This document shows, piece after piece, positions 24,990 through 33,507 of a DNA stretch of 64,000 nt. Made by a program: the position numbers and the translations under genes. Positions within the stretch are counted from its first letter, which is position 1; each line of letters begins with the position of its first letter. The notes under the pieces were generated by a model, which was not told the DNA's origin, made no database searches, and saw nothing but the letters and a program-made list of their open reading frames with translations. Source of the stretch: an uncultured Opitutia bacterium (GTDB lineage: Bacteria > Verrucomicrobiota > Verrucomicrobiia > Opitutales > Opitutaceae); assembly GCA_903872505.1 (NCBI GenBank), contig CAIQKV010000096.1, positions 1 through 64,000 of the forward strand. The letters run 5' to 3'.

Positions 24990-26375
24990 ATGCCCAACCA
25001 GGCCAGCGTCAAAACCGAGCTTTCCGCCCTCATCGAGCGGAAGGATCTCGGCGCCCTGAAGAAATACCTCGAGCCCTGGCTGCCGGCGGACCTGGCCCCG
25101 ATCATCGCCGACCTGCCGGTCGAGGTGCTGGCCGCGCTCTTCCGGGTGAGCTCGCGCGAGCTGGCGGCCACGACGTTCACCTACGTGCCGCTGGAGGCCC
25201 AGAAGAAGCTCCTCAAGCTGCTCAACCAGGAGCAGGCCGCCGCCCTGCTCAACGCGCTGCCGCCCGACGACCGCACCGCCTTCCTGAACGAGCTGCCGCT
25301 GGACGTGGCGATGCAGCTGCTCTCGATGCTCACGCCGGACGAGCGGCAGGTCGCCCAGTCCCTGCTCGCCTACCCGGAGCACAGCGTCGGCCGGATGATG
25401 ACGCTCGACTACGTGGCGGTACGCCCCGAGTGGACCGTCCGCGAGTCGCTCGACTACATCCGTGAGCACGGCTACGACCGCGAGACGCTCAACATGGTCT
25501 TCGTGGTGGATGACCGCGGCCACCTCGTGGACGACATCCGGGTGCGGCGTTTCCTCCTCTCCCCGCTGGACCGGCCGGTGCGCGAGCTGCTCGACGGCAA
25601 CTACACCATGCTCGCGCCGACGGACGACCGGGAGAAGGCGCTCGGCCTGTTCAAGAAATACGACCGCGTGGCGCTGCCCGTGGTGGACGAGAACCAGAAG
25701 CTCATCGGCATCGTGACGGTGGACGACATGCTCGACGTCGCGGAGGCGGAGGCCACCGAGGACATCCAGCTGCTGGGCGGCACCGAGGCCCTCGAGGAAC
25801 CCTACACCACCATCTCGCTCGCGCGGATGGTGAAGAAGCGCGCGAGCTGGCTCGTGATCCTGTTCTTGGGCGAGATGCTCACCGCCACCGCCCTGAAGTA
25901 CTACGAGGGCGAGCTGGCGAAGGCCATTGTGCTCTCGCTGTTCCTGCCGCTCGTCGTCAGCTCGGGCGGCAACGCCGGCTCGCAGGCGGCGACGCTCGTC
26001 ATCCGCGCCCTGGCCCTGGGCGAATTCCGCCTGCGCGACTGGTGGCGCATCATGCGGCGCGAACTGGTCGCCGGCTTCTCGCTGGGGGTCATCCTGGGGG
26101 CCATCGGGTTCGTGCGCATCACCGTCTGGTCGCTCCTTTTTCCCAACACCTACGGCGAGCACTGGGTCCTGGTCGCGGCGACGGTCAGCACCGCGCTCGT
26201 GGGCATCGTGATGTGGGGGTCGCTGATGGGCTCGATGCTGCCGCTGGTCATCAAGCGGGCGGGGTTCGACCCCGCGACGTCGAGCGCGCCCTTCATCGCC
26301 ACGCTCGTGGACGTGACGGGGCTCATCATCTATTTCAGCGTGGCCTTCATGATCATGCGGGGAACCATGCTCTGA
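24990..26375 (+). CDS. mgtE: Magnesium transporter MgtE
   Basis: A 461-residue magnesium channel. The N-terminal MgtE_N domain (about 20-130, alpha-superhelix with LLNALPPDDRTAFLNELP) is followed by two CBS domains (MMTLDYVAVRPEWTVRESLDYIRE and LPVVDENQKLIGIVTVDDMLDVAEAEATEDIQ) and five membrane helices. The pore region SLFLPLVVSSGGNAGSQAATLVIRALALGE is the family signature, and SSAPFIATLVDVTGLIIYF contains the conserved metal-binding aspartate. Mg2+ bound between N and CBS domains closes the channel. ATG 24990 is used; the longer frame upstream runs into the mgtA promoter. Placed opposite mgtA, it makes this a two-system Mg2+ locus. Confidence 0.95.
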   Translation: MPNQASVKTELSALIERKDLGALKKYLEPWLPADLAPIIADLPVEVLAALFRVSSRELAATTFTYVPLEAQKKLLKLLNQEQAAALLNALPPDDRTAFLNELPLDVAMQLLSMLTPDERQVAQSLLAYPEHSVGRMMTLDYVAVRPEWTVRESLDYIREHGYDRETLNMVFVVDDRGHLVDDIRVRRFLLSPLDRPVRELLDGNYTMLAPTDDREKALGLFKKYDRVALPVVDENQKLIGIVTVDDMLDVAEAEATEDIQLLGGTEALEEPYTTISLARMVKKRASWLVILFLGEMLTATALKYYEGELAKAIVLSLFLPLVVSSGGNAGSQAATLVIRALALGEFRLRDWWRIMRRELVAGFSLGVILGAIGFVRITVWSLLFPNTYGEHWVLVAATVSTALVGIVMWGSLMGSMLPLVIKRAGFDPATSSAPFIATLVDVTGLIIYFSVAFMIMRGTML

Positions 26376-26423
26376 GCCGCGCGTTACTTGACCCACGGCC
26401 CGGCCGTCATATCAGGTCATGCC

Positions 26424-27020
26424 ATGACTCGGTCCCTCCGCCATGCCGTTTTCCTCGCCGGGCTGGGGGTGGCGCCGGGGCTGGCGGCACCCGCCGCCGT
26501 TTCGCTGGCCCCGAGCTCGCCGTTCCTGCCGGCCGATGCGGCCCAGGCGGCCGGGACGGCCGAGGCCACGCCGCTGGAGCTGCGCGGCATCCTGGCCGAT
26601 GCCGGCGGCTACCGGTTCAGCATCTACGATCCGGCCCGGCATACCGGCCAGTGGGTGCGGCTCAACGAGCCCGGCCATGATTTCACGGTCCGGACCCACG
26701 ACGTCGCGCGGGACACGGTCACGCTGGATTATCAGGGCCGGGTGCTGACGCTGCCGCTGCGCACGGCCAAGGTGACCGGGCTCGCGGTGGCCCAGGCCGC
26801 GCCCGAGCCGGCCGGCGGGCCGCGCCCGACTCCCGGACCCATGGGCGCCGGGCCAGTGCCCCGGCCCCCGACCCCGGAGGAGACCGCCCGCTACAACCGG
26901 GCGGTCGAGGAAATCGCCCGCCGCCGCGCCCTGCGCGAGAAAGGCCCGATGCCGATGCCGATTCCGACGCCGGGCGCGACGTCCGGCCCGATGCCCATGC
27001 CGGTCCCGCCGCCGAAGTGA
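26424..27020 (+). CDS. Exported protein with proline/methionine-rich tail, unknown function
   Basis: A 198-residue protein with a signal peptide (HAVFLAGLGVAPGLAAPAAV). The only globular part, about residues 45-125, reads ATPLELRGILADAGGYRFSIYDPARHTGQWVRLNEPGHDF, then DTVTLDYQGRVLTLPLRTAKV. This pattern (LRG.L...G...F.I.D....Q.W..L....F.V) resembles the periplasmic domain of PulC/GspC-type proteins but no secretion genes are adjacent. The C-terminus contains repeated GPMPMP(I/V)P motifs. It is compared with the C-terminal domain of the protein at 5494. ATG 26424 is preferred because it gives a proper signal peptide. Confidence 0.65.
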   Translation: MTRSLRHAVFLAGLGVAPGLAAPAAVSLAPSSPFLPADAAQAAGTAEATPLELRGILADAGGYRFSIYDPARHTGQWVRLNEPGHDFTVRTHDVARDTVTLDYQGRVLTLPLRTAKVTGLAVAQAAPEPAGGPRPTPGPMGAGPVPRPPTPEETARYNRAVEEIARRRALREKGPMPMPIPTPGATSGPMPMPVPPPK

Positions 27021-27081
27021 GGCGGCTGCGCCCCGAATAATTTCGTGTCTTTGCCGGGCGCGGCCCTACCGTGGTCACCCG

Positions 27082-28950
27082 ATGTCCGTTCCCTTGCCGG
27101 CCCCCGCCACCCCGCCTTCCAACGGCGCGTTGATCCGGCGGTTGCTGGGGCTGACGTGGCGTTACCGGCGCGGCTGCATCAAAGTCCTGAGCATCCAGCT
27201 GGTCCTGCTGACGATGGGACTCCTGGGCCTCAGCCTGACGGGTCTCGGCATCGACTACATCAGCCACGAGGTCCAGGGCGGACCGTTCCCGCAGGCCAAG
27301 TTTGGCCTCACGCTGCCGCACGACTGGCCGCCGGTACACGTGATCGCGCTGCTGGCCGGGATCATCCTCGTGCTCGCGCTCTGCCGCGCCTTACTCAACT
27401 ACACCTACCTGATTTCGATCAACATCCTGACGCAGCAGCAACTGGTACCCGACCTGCGCGCGAAGATTTACGACAAGCTGCAGCAGCTGAGCTTCCGCTT
27501 CTTCGACGCCAATTCCACCGGCTCGGTGATCACGCGCGTCACGGGTGACGTGCAGTGGGTGCGCGCCTTTGTCGACCAGGTATTGTTCCAGAGCGTCATC
27601 ATGACCATTTCGCTCACGGTCTACCTCATCTACATGGCGAGCCTGAGCCCGATTCTCACCGTGGCGTGCCTCGCGACCACGCCGCTGCTCGTGATCATGT
27701 CGCTGTGGTTCTCGAAGAAGATCCAGCCCGCCTACGCCGAGAGCCGCACGCTGGTGGAGCGGCTGGTGCAGTATCTCGCCGAGAGCATCCAGGGCATCGC
27801 CGTGACCAAGGGTTTTGGGCGCGAGGCGGAGAACCGCGCGCACTTTGCCGCCGCCAACCGCGGGGTCTACACCCAGCAGCTCGGCATCTTCTGGCGCGTC
27901 AGCCTGTTCTCGCCGGCGGTGGGCATGCTGCAACGCATCAACATGATCGTGCTGCTCAGTTACGGCGGCTGGCTCGTGATGCAGGGCCGGCTGCCGCTCG
28001 GCGCGGGCCTCATCGTCTTCGCCGGGTTGCTCGAGCAGTTCTCCGGGCAGGTGAACAACATCGCGGGCGTGGTGAACTCGGTGCAGCAGTCGCTCATCGG
28101 CGCGCGGCGGGTTTTCGAGGTGCTGGATGCGCCCGTCGAAGTGAAGAGCGCCCCCGATGCCATGCCCTGCCCGAGGTTGAAGGGGGCCGTGCGCTTCGAC
28201 CGCGTGGAGTTTTCCTACAGCGGCATCGACCCGGTGCTGCGCGGCATCAACCTCGACGTGTCGCCCGGCCAGTGCGTCGCCATCCTCGGCGCGACGGGTT
28301 CCGGCAAGAGCGTGTTGATGAGCCTGATCCCGCGCTTCTACGACGTGACCGCCGGCCGGCTGCTGGTGGACGGCATTGACGTGCGGCACCTGCACCTCGA
28401 CGACCTGCGCCGCAACATCGGCCTCGTCTTCCAGGAGAGCTTCCTCTTCTCCAACACCGTCGCGGCCAACATCGCCTTCGGCCATCCCGGCGCCACGCCG
28501 GCGCAGATCGAGAAGGCGGCGCGCATCGCCGCGGCCCACGACTTCATCATGCAGCTGCCGAAGGGCTATGACACCGTCCTCGGCGAGAGCGGCAACACCC
28601 TCTCCGGCGGCCAGCGCCAGCGCCTCGCCATCGCCCGCGCGGTGCTGCTGGAGCCGGCCATCCTGCTGCTCGACGACCCGACCGCCGCGATCGACAGCGA
28701 GACGGAGCACGAGATCTTCGAGGCGCTCGACCGCGCCATCGCGGGACGCACCACGTTCATCGTGGCGCACCGGCTCAGCACGCTGCGGCGCGCGGACTTC
28801 ATCATCGTCATGGAAAACGGCCGCATCGTGCAGCAGGGCGTGCACGAGGAGCTCATGCGCCTGCCCGGGCCCTACCGCCACGTCGCGAGCCTGCAGTTGG
28901 TGGACGGCCGTGAGCTGGAGCAACTGCGGCCCAAGGAGGGTGCGCCATGA
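27082..28950 (+). CDS. ABC exporter half-transporter (first of a pair)
   Basis: A 622-residue MsbA/BmrC-like exporter with an N-terminal six-helix membrane domain (about 20-330) and a C-terminal ATPase domain. Walker A is GATGSGKS, the signature is LSGGQRQRLAIARAVLL, Walker B is AILLLDDPTAAID and the switch histidine is in IVAHRLSTLRR. In place of the catalytic Glu after Walker B it has Asp (LLDDPT), the degenerate site typical of one half of a heterodimeric exporter. A strong Shine-Dalgarno, AAGGAGG at 28932-28938, precedes the next gene, which it overlaps by four bases. The substrate is unknown. Confidence 0.93.
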   Translation: MSVPLPAPATPPSNGALIRRLLGLTWRYRRGCIKVLSIQLVLLTMGLLGLSLTGLGIDYISHEVQGGPFPQAKFGLTLPHDWPPVHVIALLAGIILVLALCRALLNYTYLISINILTQQQLVPDLRAKIYDKLQQLSFRFFDANSTGSVITRVTGDVQWVRAFVDQVLFQSVIMTISLTVYLIYMASLSPILTVACLATTPLLVIMSLWFSKKIQPAYAESRTLVERLVQYLAESIQGIAVTKGFGREAENRAHFAAANRGVYTQQLGIFWRVSLFSPAVGMLQRINMIVLLSYGGWLVMQGRLPLGAGLIVFAGLLEQFSGQVNNIAGVVNSVQQSLIGARRVFEVLDAPVEVKSAPDAMPCPRLKGAVRFDRVEFSYSGIDPVLRGINLDVSPGQCVAILGATGSGKSVLMSLIPRFYDVTAGRLLVDGIDVRHLHLDDLRRNIGLVFQESFLFSNTVAANIAFGHPGATPAQIEKAARIAAAHDFIMQLPKGYDTVLGESGNTLSGGQRQRLAIARAVLLEPAILLLDDPTAAIDSETEHEIFEALDRAIAGRTTFIVAHRLSTLRRADFIIVMENGRIVQQGVHEELMRLPGPYRHVASLQLVDGRELEQLRPKEGAP

Positions 28951-30779
28951 AGTCGCCCCTGAAAGTCCGCGCGCTCGGGCTCACTCGGCGCGAAACGGAC
29001 GACGATGAGGACGAGGAGCAGTTCAAGCCGCTCGAGTGGGGCCTGATCCGCCGGCTCTTCACCTACACGCGGCCATTCGCGGCGAAGCGCAACGCGCTGA
29101 TCGCGCTGACGCTGATCCGGTCGATGCAGATCCCTGCGATTACCTGGGCGATGGGCCGCATCATTGCGGGCCCGATCGCGCGGCATCAGGTGGAGATTCT
29201 CCCCTGGGCCGTGCTGGGTTACGGGGTGCTGGCGTTCGTGACGGACGGGATGTTCCACTACCGGCAGCGGTATGCGCTGGAACTCGGCGAGGAGGTCGTC
29301 ACCGCGCTGCGCCTGGCAATCTTCGATCGCATGCAAAGCATGCCGATGAGCTTTTTCCACCGGACCAAGCTGGGCCGGATCATCAGCCGGGTTACGAGCG
29401 ACGTGGAAACCGTGCGCGCGGGCATCCAGGACACGCTGTTCGTCTGCGTCATCCAGTTTGGCCAGATGATGTTCGCCGCCGTCGTGATGGCGTGGTGCGA
29501 CTGGGTGCTGTTCCTGGTCGTCATTGCGATGGCGCCGGTGCTCTGGCTGGTGAACAACCATTTCCGGATGCGGCTGAGCCAGCTCAACCGCGCGGCGCAG
29601 GAGAGCTTCAGCCGCGTGACCTCGACGCTCGCGGAATCCGTCAATGGCATGCGCGTGACCCAGGGCTTCGTGCGGCAGGAGACCAACCTCGGCCTGTTCC
29701 GCACGCTGCTGGCCGACCACTCGCGCTACAACATCGAGCAGGCCCGCACCTCGGCGATCCTCACGCCCCTGCTCGAGCTGAACAGCCAGTTCTTTATCGC
29801 CGTGCTGTTGCTGCTGGGCGGCTGGCGGACGTTTCACGGCGACATGACGGTGGGCGACCTCATCCAGTTCTTCTTCCTCGCCAACCTCTTTTTCTCGCCC
29901 ATCGCGACGATCGGCAACCAGTACAACCAGGCGCTCACCGCGATGGCCGGCGCGGAACGGGTCTTCCGGCTGATCGATGCGAAACCGGACTGGGAGGACG
30001 ACCCCGCCGCCACGCCGCTGCCCGCCCCGCGCGGCACCGGCCTGCGCGTGGAGTTCCGGCACATCACGTTCGGCTACGACCCCGCGCGGCCCGTGCTGCA
30101 CGCCGTCAACTTCGCCGTCGCCCCCGGCCAGACGGTCGCGCTCGTCGGCCACACCGGCAGCGGCAAGAGCTCGATCATCAACCTCGTCTCGAAGTTCTAC
30201 CTGCCGACGAGCGGCGAGCTGCTCGTTGACGGCCGCGACATCCGCACGGTGACCAGCTACTCGCTGCACCGGCAGATGGGCATGGTCCAGCAGCAGAACT
30301 TCCTCTTCACCGGCACGGTGCTGGAGAACATCCGGCTCAGCAAACCGGAGGCGACCGAGGCGGAGGTGCGCGACGCCGCCCGCCGGCTCGACTGCCTCGA
30401 CCTGCTCGAGGCGCTGCCGCAGGGCCTGCAGACCGAGATCGGCGAGCGCGGCGCCGGCCTCTCGGTCGGCCAGCGCCAGCTCGTCTGCTTCGCCCGCGCG
30501 CTGCTGGCCGACCCGCGGCTCGTCATCCTCGACGAGGCGACCAGCGCGATTGATGCGCTCACCGAGGCGCGGCTGCAGTCGGCGCTCGTCGCGCTGCTGC
30601 GCGGGCGCACGAGCTTTGTGGTGGCGCACCGCCTGAGCACGATCCGCCACGCCGACCTCGTGCTCGTGCTCGACCAGGGGCGCATCATCGAGCGCGGCAC
30701 GCACCCGGAACTGCTCGCGCAGCGCGGCAGCTACGCGGCGCTATACGAGCAGTTCGTGCAGGTGGACGAGCGGACCTGA
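28947..30779 (+). CDS. ABC exporter half-transporter (second of a pair)
   Basis: A 610-residue exporter. A charged N-terminal stretch (RRETDDDEDEEQF) precedes the membrane domain, whose helices include ALIALTLIRSMQIPAITWAMG. The ATPase has Walker A GHTGSGKSS, signature LSVGQRQLVCFARALL (SVGQ rather than SGGQ), Walker B LVILDEATSAID with the catalytic Glu, and VVAHRLSTIRH. With the upstream protein carrying a Walker B Asp-Asp and this one an intact Glu, the two should assemble as a heterodimer with one canonical and one degenerate ATP site. The ATG at 28947 overlaps the upstream stop (ATGA) behind AAGGAGG. Confidence 0.93.
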   Translation: MKSPLKVRALGLTRRETDDDEDEEQFKPLEWGLIRRLFTYTRPFAAKRNALIALTLIRSMQIPAITWAMGRIIAGPIARHQVEILPWAVLGYGVLAFVTDGMFHYRQRYALELGEEVVTALRLAIFDRMQSMPMSFFHRTKLGRIISRVTSDVETVRAGIQDTLFVCVIQFGQMMFAAVVMAWCDWVLFLVVIAMAPVLWLVNNHFRMRLSQLNRAAQESFSRVTSTLAESVNGMRVTQGFVRQETNLGLFRTLLADHSRYNIEQARTSAILTPLLELNSQFFIAVLLLLGGWRTFHGDMTVGDLIQFFFLANLFFSPIATIGNQYNQALTAMAGAERVFRLIDAKPDWEDDPAATPLPAPRGTGLRVEFRHITFGYDPARPVLHAVNFAVAPGQTVALVGHTGSGKSSIINLVSKFYLPTSGELLVDGRDIRTVTSYSLHRQMGMVQQQNFLFTGTVLENIRLSKPEATEAEVRDAARRLDCLDLLEALPQGLQTEIGERGAGLSVGQRQLVCFARALLADPRLVILDEATSAIDALTEARLQSALVALLRGRTSFVVAHRLSTIRHADLVLVLDQGRIIERGTHPELLAQRGSYAALYEQFVQVDERT

Positions 30780-30814
30780 GCGGCGTCCCGCGGGAGATAA
30801 TGCAAAATTCTCCT

Positions 30815-30832
30815 CGGCAAACGCCGGTTTTT
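30815..30832 (+). terminator. Probable weak intrinsic terminator of the ABC exporter operon
   Basis: CGGC-AAAC-GCCG at 30815-30826, followed by GTTTTT to 30832, lies 35 bases after the exporter stop. The stem is only four to five base pairs, so termination may be partial. It separates the exporter pair from the SWIB gene. Confidence 0.4.
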
Positions 30833-30885
30833 CCCTCTAGAAAGACGTTGCTATCAGAGTAAAGCATCCTAAACCCACAATCACT

Positions 30886-31155
30886 ATGGCTAAAAAATCC
30901 GCTCGTAAACCTAACGCCGCGTTCATGAAACCGGTCACACCCGACGCCAAGCTTGCTGCCGTCGTTGGTTCGACCCCGTTGCCCCGCACGGAGCTCACCA
31001 AGAAGCTCTGGGCCTACATCAAGAAGAATGGCCTGCAGGACAAGAAGGTCCGCACGCAGATCAACGCCGACGACGCCCTCAAGGCCGTCTTCGGTGGCAA
31101 GAGCAAGGTCAGCATGTTCGAGATGACGAAGCTCGTCTCGGGCCACGTCTCCTAA
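30886..31155 (+). CDS. SWIB/MDM2-domain protein
   Basis: An 89-residue protein that is essentially one SWIB domain. The N-terminus is lysine-rich (AKKSARKPNAAFMKP), then the fold reads LAAVVGSTPLPRTELTKKLWAYIKKNGLQD, KKVRTQINADDALKAVFGGKSKVSMFEMTKLVSGHV. In eukaryotes this domain is found in SWI/SNF subunits; stand-alone copies occur in Chlamydiae and Verrucomicrobia and are thought to affect chromatin or transcription. Codon use is less G+C-rich than most neighbours, as in highly expressed genes. It is monocistronic, with a strong terminator 22 bases after the stop. Function in bacteria is unproven. Confidence 0.94.
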   Translation: MAKKSARKPNAAFMKPVTPDAKLAAVVGSTPLPRTELTKKLWAYIKKNGLQDKKVRTQINADDALKAVFGGKSKVSMFEMTKLVSGHVS

Positions 31156-31177
31156 GGGACGCGCGACTTATTTCCCG

Positions 31178-31210
31178 GCCGCCGCAAGCCCTGCTTGCGG
31201 CGGCTTTTTT
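31178..31210 (+). terminator. Strong intrinsic terminator after the SWIB gene
   Basis: A perfect 12-bp stem (31178-31189 with 31193-31204) around a three-base loop CCT is followed directly by six T residues (31205-31210). It is the clearest rho-independent terminator in the window and lies 22 bases beyond the SWIB stop codon. Confidence 0.95.
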
Positions 31211-31288
31211 GTGCCCGCGCCCCTTCGGGATTGCGCGGCCGGACCGGGGCAGGTCTAGTGGGCGGCGGCGCCCGCCGCTTGCCTGCCC

Positions 31289-33381
31289 ATGCCCCCGCGA
31301 CTGAAACCCCTCCACGTCTGGCTGATCACGGGGCTGATCGTGGTCGCCGGCCTGCTGGCGGGCGGCCGGATGCTGCTGGTCTGGGCGGTGCTGGGCGGGC
31401 CGTGGGCGGGCCGTGGGCGGGCTGGCTCCTCTGGCGCCGCCAGGCCGGGTTGCGCGCCACGGCCGGCGTGTTGGCGGCGGCGGTGGAACAGAGCCGTTCC
31501 GCCGTCATGATTTTCAACGGGCAGGGCGTCATCGCGCACGTGAACGGCGGATTCTGCCGGCTGGTCGGGCGCGAACGGCGCGAGCTGGTCGGGCGCCCCT
31601 GGCGCGATTTTCCGGTGACCGACCCGGGGACGCCGCCGCAGCTCACGGCCGAGCTGACGGCGGCCCTCCAGGACCACCGGGCCTGGGAGGGCGAGTGGCA
31701 GCGGCGGCACCCGGATGGCACCACCCGTCCCGTACGGGCCCTGTTCACGCCGTTGCCGGCGGGCCGGGGCCGGGCGCCGGGTTTTGTGGCGGCGTTTGAC
31801 GACCTCAGCGAGGCCCGGCGCACGGAGGTCGTGCTGCGCGAGGCGCAGGTGCGGGCCGAGGCGGGCGAGGAGGCCAAGAGTTATTTTCTGACCACCATCA
31901 GCCACGAGATGCGCACGCCCCTCAACGGCATCCTCGGCTTCACCAGCCTGCTGCTCGACACCCCGCTGACCGCCGACCAGCGCGAACTGGTCGAAACGAT
32001 CCAGCTGAGCGGCTCGGCGCTGATCCAGCTCACCGACGGCATCCTGGATTTTGCCCGGATCGAGTCGGGCAAGCTCAAGCTGGACCCGCTGCCCTGCGCG
32101 CCCCGCGAGTGCGTGGAGGACGCGCTGGACCTGGTCGCCGCCCGGGCCGGGGCGAAGGGCCTCGAGTTGCTCCACTGGGTGGATGACTCGGTGCCCGCGG
32201 TCATCCTGGCCGATGGCAACCGCCTCCGGCAGGTGCTGACGAACCTGCTGAACAACGCCGTGAACTTCACGGCGCAGGGCGAGGTGGAGGTGCGGATCGG
32301 CACGGAGCGCGGCGCGGCGGGCGGGCTCAACCTGCTTTTTTCCGTGCACGACACGGGCATTGGCATCGCCCGGTCCCAGCAGGCCCAGCTCTTCCGGCCC
32401 TTCCACCAGCTCGACCACACCCTGACGCGCCGCCACGGCGGCACCGGGCTCGGGCTCGCCATCTGCCGGAACATCGTGGAGCTGATGGGCGGCCAGATTT
32501 CCGTCAAGAGCGAGCCCGGCCAGGGCTCCACGTTCTCGTTCGCGATCCCCGTGGCGGTGAGCGGCGTGGTCACGGGGCCGCGGTCCCACCCCCCGCTCGC
32601 GAGCCTGCGGCTGGCCATCGCGGTGCCGGCGGGCCCCCTGCGCGGCGAGCTCCTGCGGCTCGGCAAGCGGTTTGGGGCCAGCCTGGTCGTCACCACGCCC
32701 GAGGAACTCGGCGTGACCCCCGGCTGGGACCTGGCGCTGATGGACGTGAGCTTTGCGCTCGCGGCCGACCTGGCGGCGTGGTCCGCGCCGCGGTCCAACC
32801 TGCCGCCGGACCGGATCCTGGGGCTCGTGCCCCTCGCGCTGCCGAGCGCGCAGCGGATCGCGCTGCGCACGCATTTCCGGCTGCTGATCAACAAGCCGGT
32901 GCACCAGGAGGCATTGCGCAGCCTGCTGGGCACGCTGGTGGATGAGCCGGTGCCGGCGGAGCCTCTGCATGAGCCGGTCGACCTGCACGTGCTGCTGATC
33001 GACGACGACCCCGTCAACCAGCTGCTGATGCAGAAGCAACTCGGCGCGCTGGGCTGCCGCTGGGTCGGGGCGGACAACAGCCGGACGGCCCTCGAGGAAC
33101 TGGCCCGCACACCGTTCGACCTCGTGCTGATGGACCTGCACATGCCGGACGTGGACGGCCTGACCGCGATCAAGCAGATCCGGGCCGGCCAGGCGGGCGT
33201 GGCGCGCAAGGATGTCTGGATCGCCGCCCTGACCGCCGACGCGCGCATCGGGCTGAAGGAGGAGGCCCTCGCGATCGGCGCCAACGACTTCCTGATCAAG
33301 CCGCTCGGTTTGCCGGAGCTGCGCATCGCGCTGGAGAAGCTGGCCATGGCGCGCCGGACCGGCGGGGCCGGCCCGGCCTGA
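31289..33381 (+). CDS. Hybrid sensor histidine kinase/response regulator, with frameshift in the membrane anchor
   Basis: The ATG at 31289 opens a reading frame with membrane segments (VWLITGLIVVAGLLAGGRMLLVWAVLGGPWAG), but the kinase frame is different. An 11-bp tandem repeat at 31393-31414 moves translation out of frame; removing one copy joins GGPWAG to WLLWRRQAGL in frame. The kinase part has a PAS domain (about 31490-31810), HisKA with ISHEMRTPLNGILGF, HATPase_c with DTGIGIA and GTGLGLAICRN, and a C-terminal receiver (LLIDDDPVNQ, LVLMDLHMPDVDG, LIKPL). An in-frame GTG at 31402 or 31258 could give a soluble kinase. Sequencing error remains possible. Confidence 0.8.
31393..31422. repeat. 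11-bp tandem repeat GGGCGGGCCGT causing the frameshift
   Basis: Two full copies of GGGCGGGCCGT (31393-31403, 31404-31414) are followed by eight matching bases (31415-31422), about 2.7 units. Eleven bases are not a multiple of three, so gain or loss of a unit switches the reading frame between the membrane anchor and the kinase. Confidence 0.9.
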
Positions 33382-33507
33382 CGGCGCGCCAGTTTGCGGG
33401 AGCAAGATTGGCATGGCGACGGACTCCGGCTCGCGGGACGACGAAGCAGTCATCCGCCAATTCGCTTGGCGGCGGCAAGCGGCGTCACCACGCTGCGCGG
33501 TTTTGCG

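Noticed and set aside
22327..25059. A 910-codon plus-strand open frame opposite mgtA
   Set aside because: The P-type ATPase motifs are on the minus strand; this frame is its antisense shadow.
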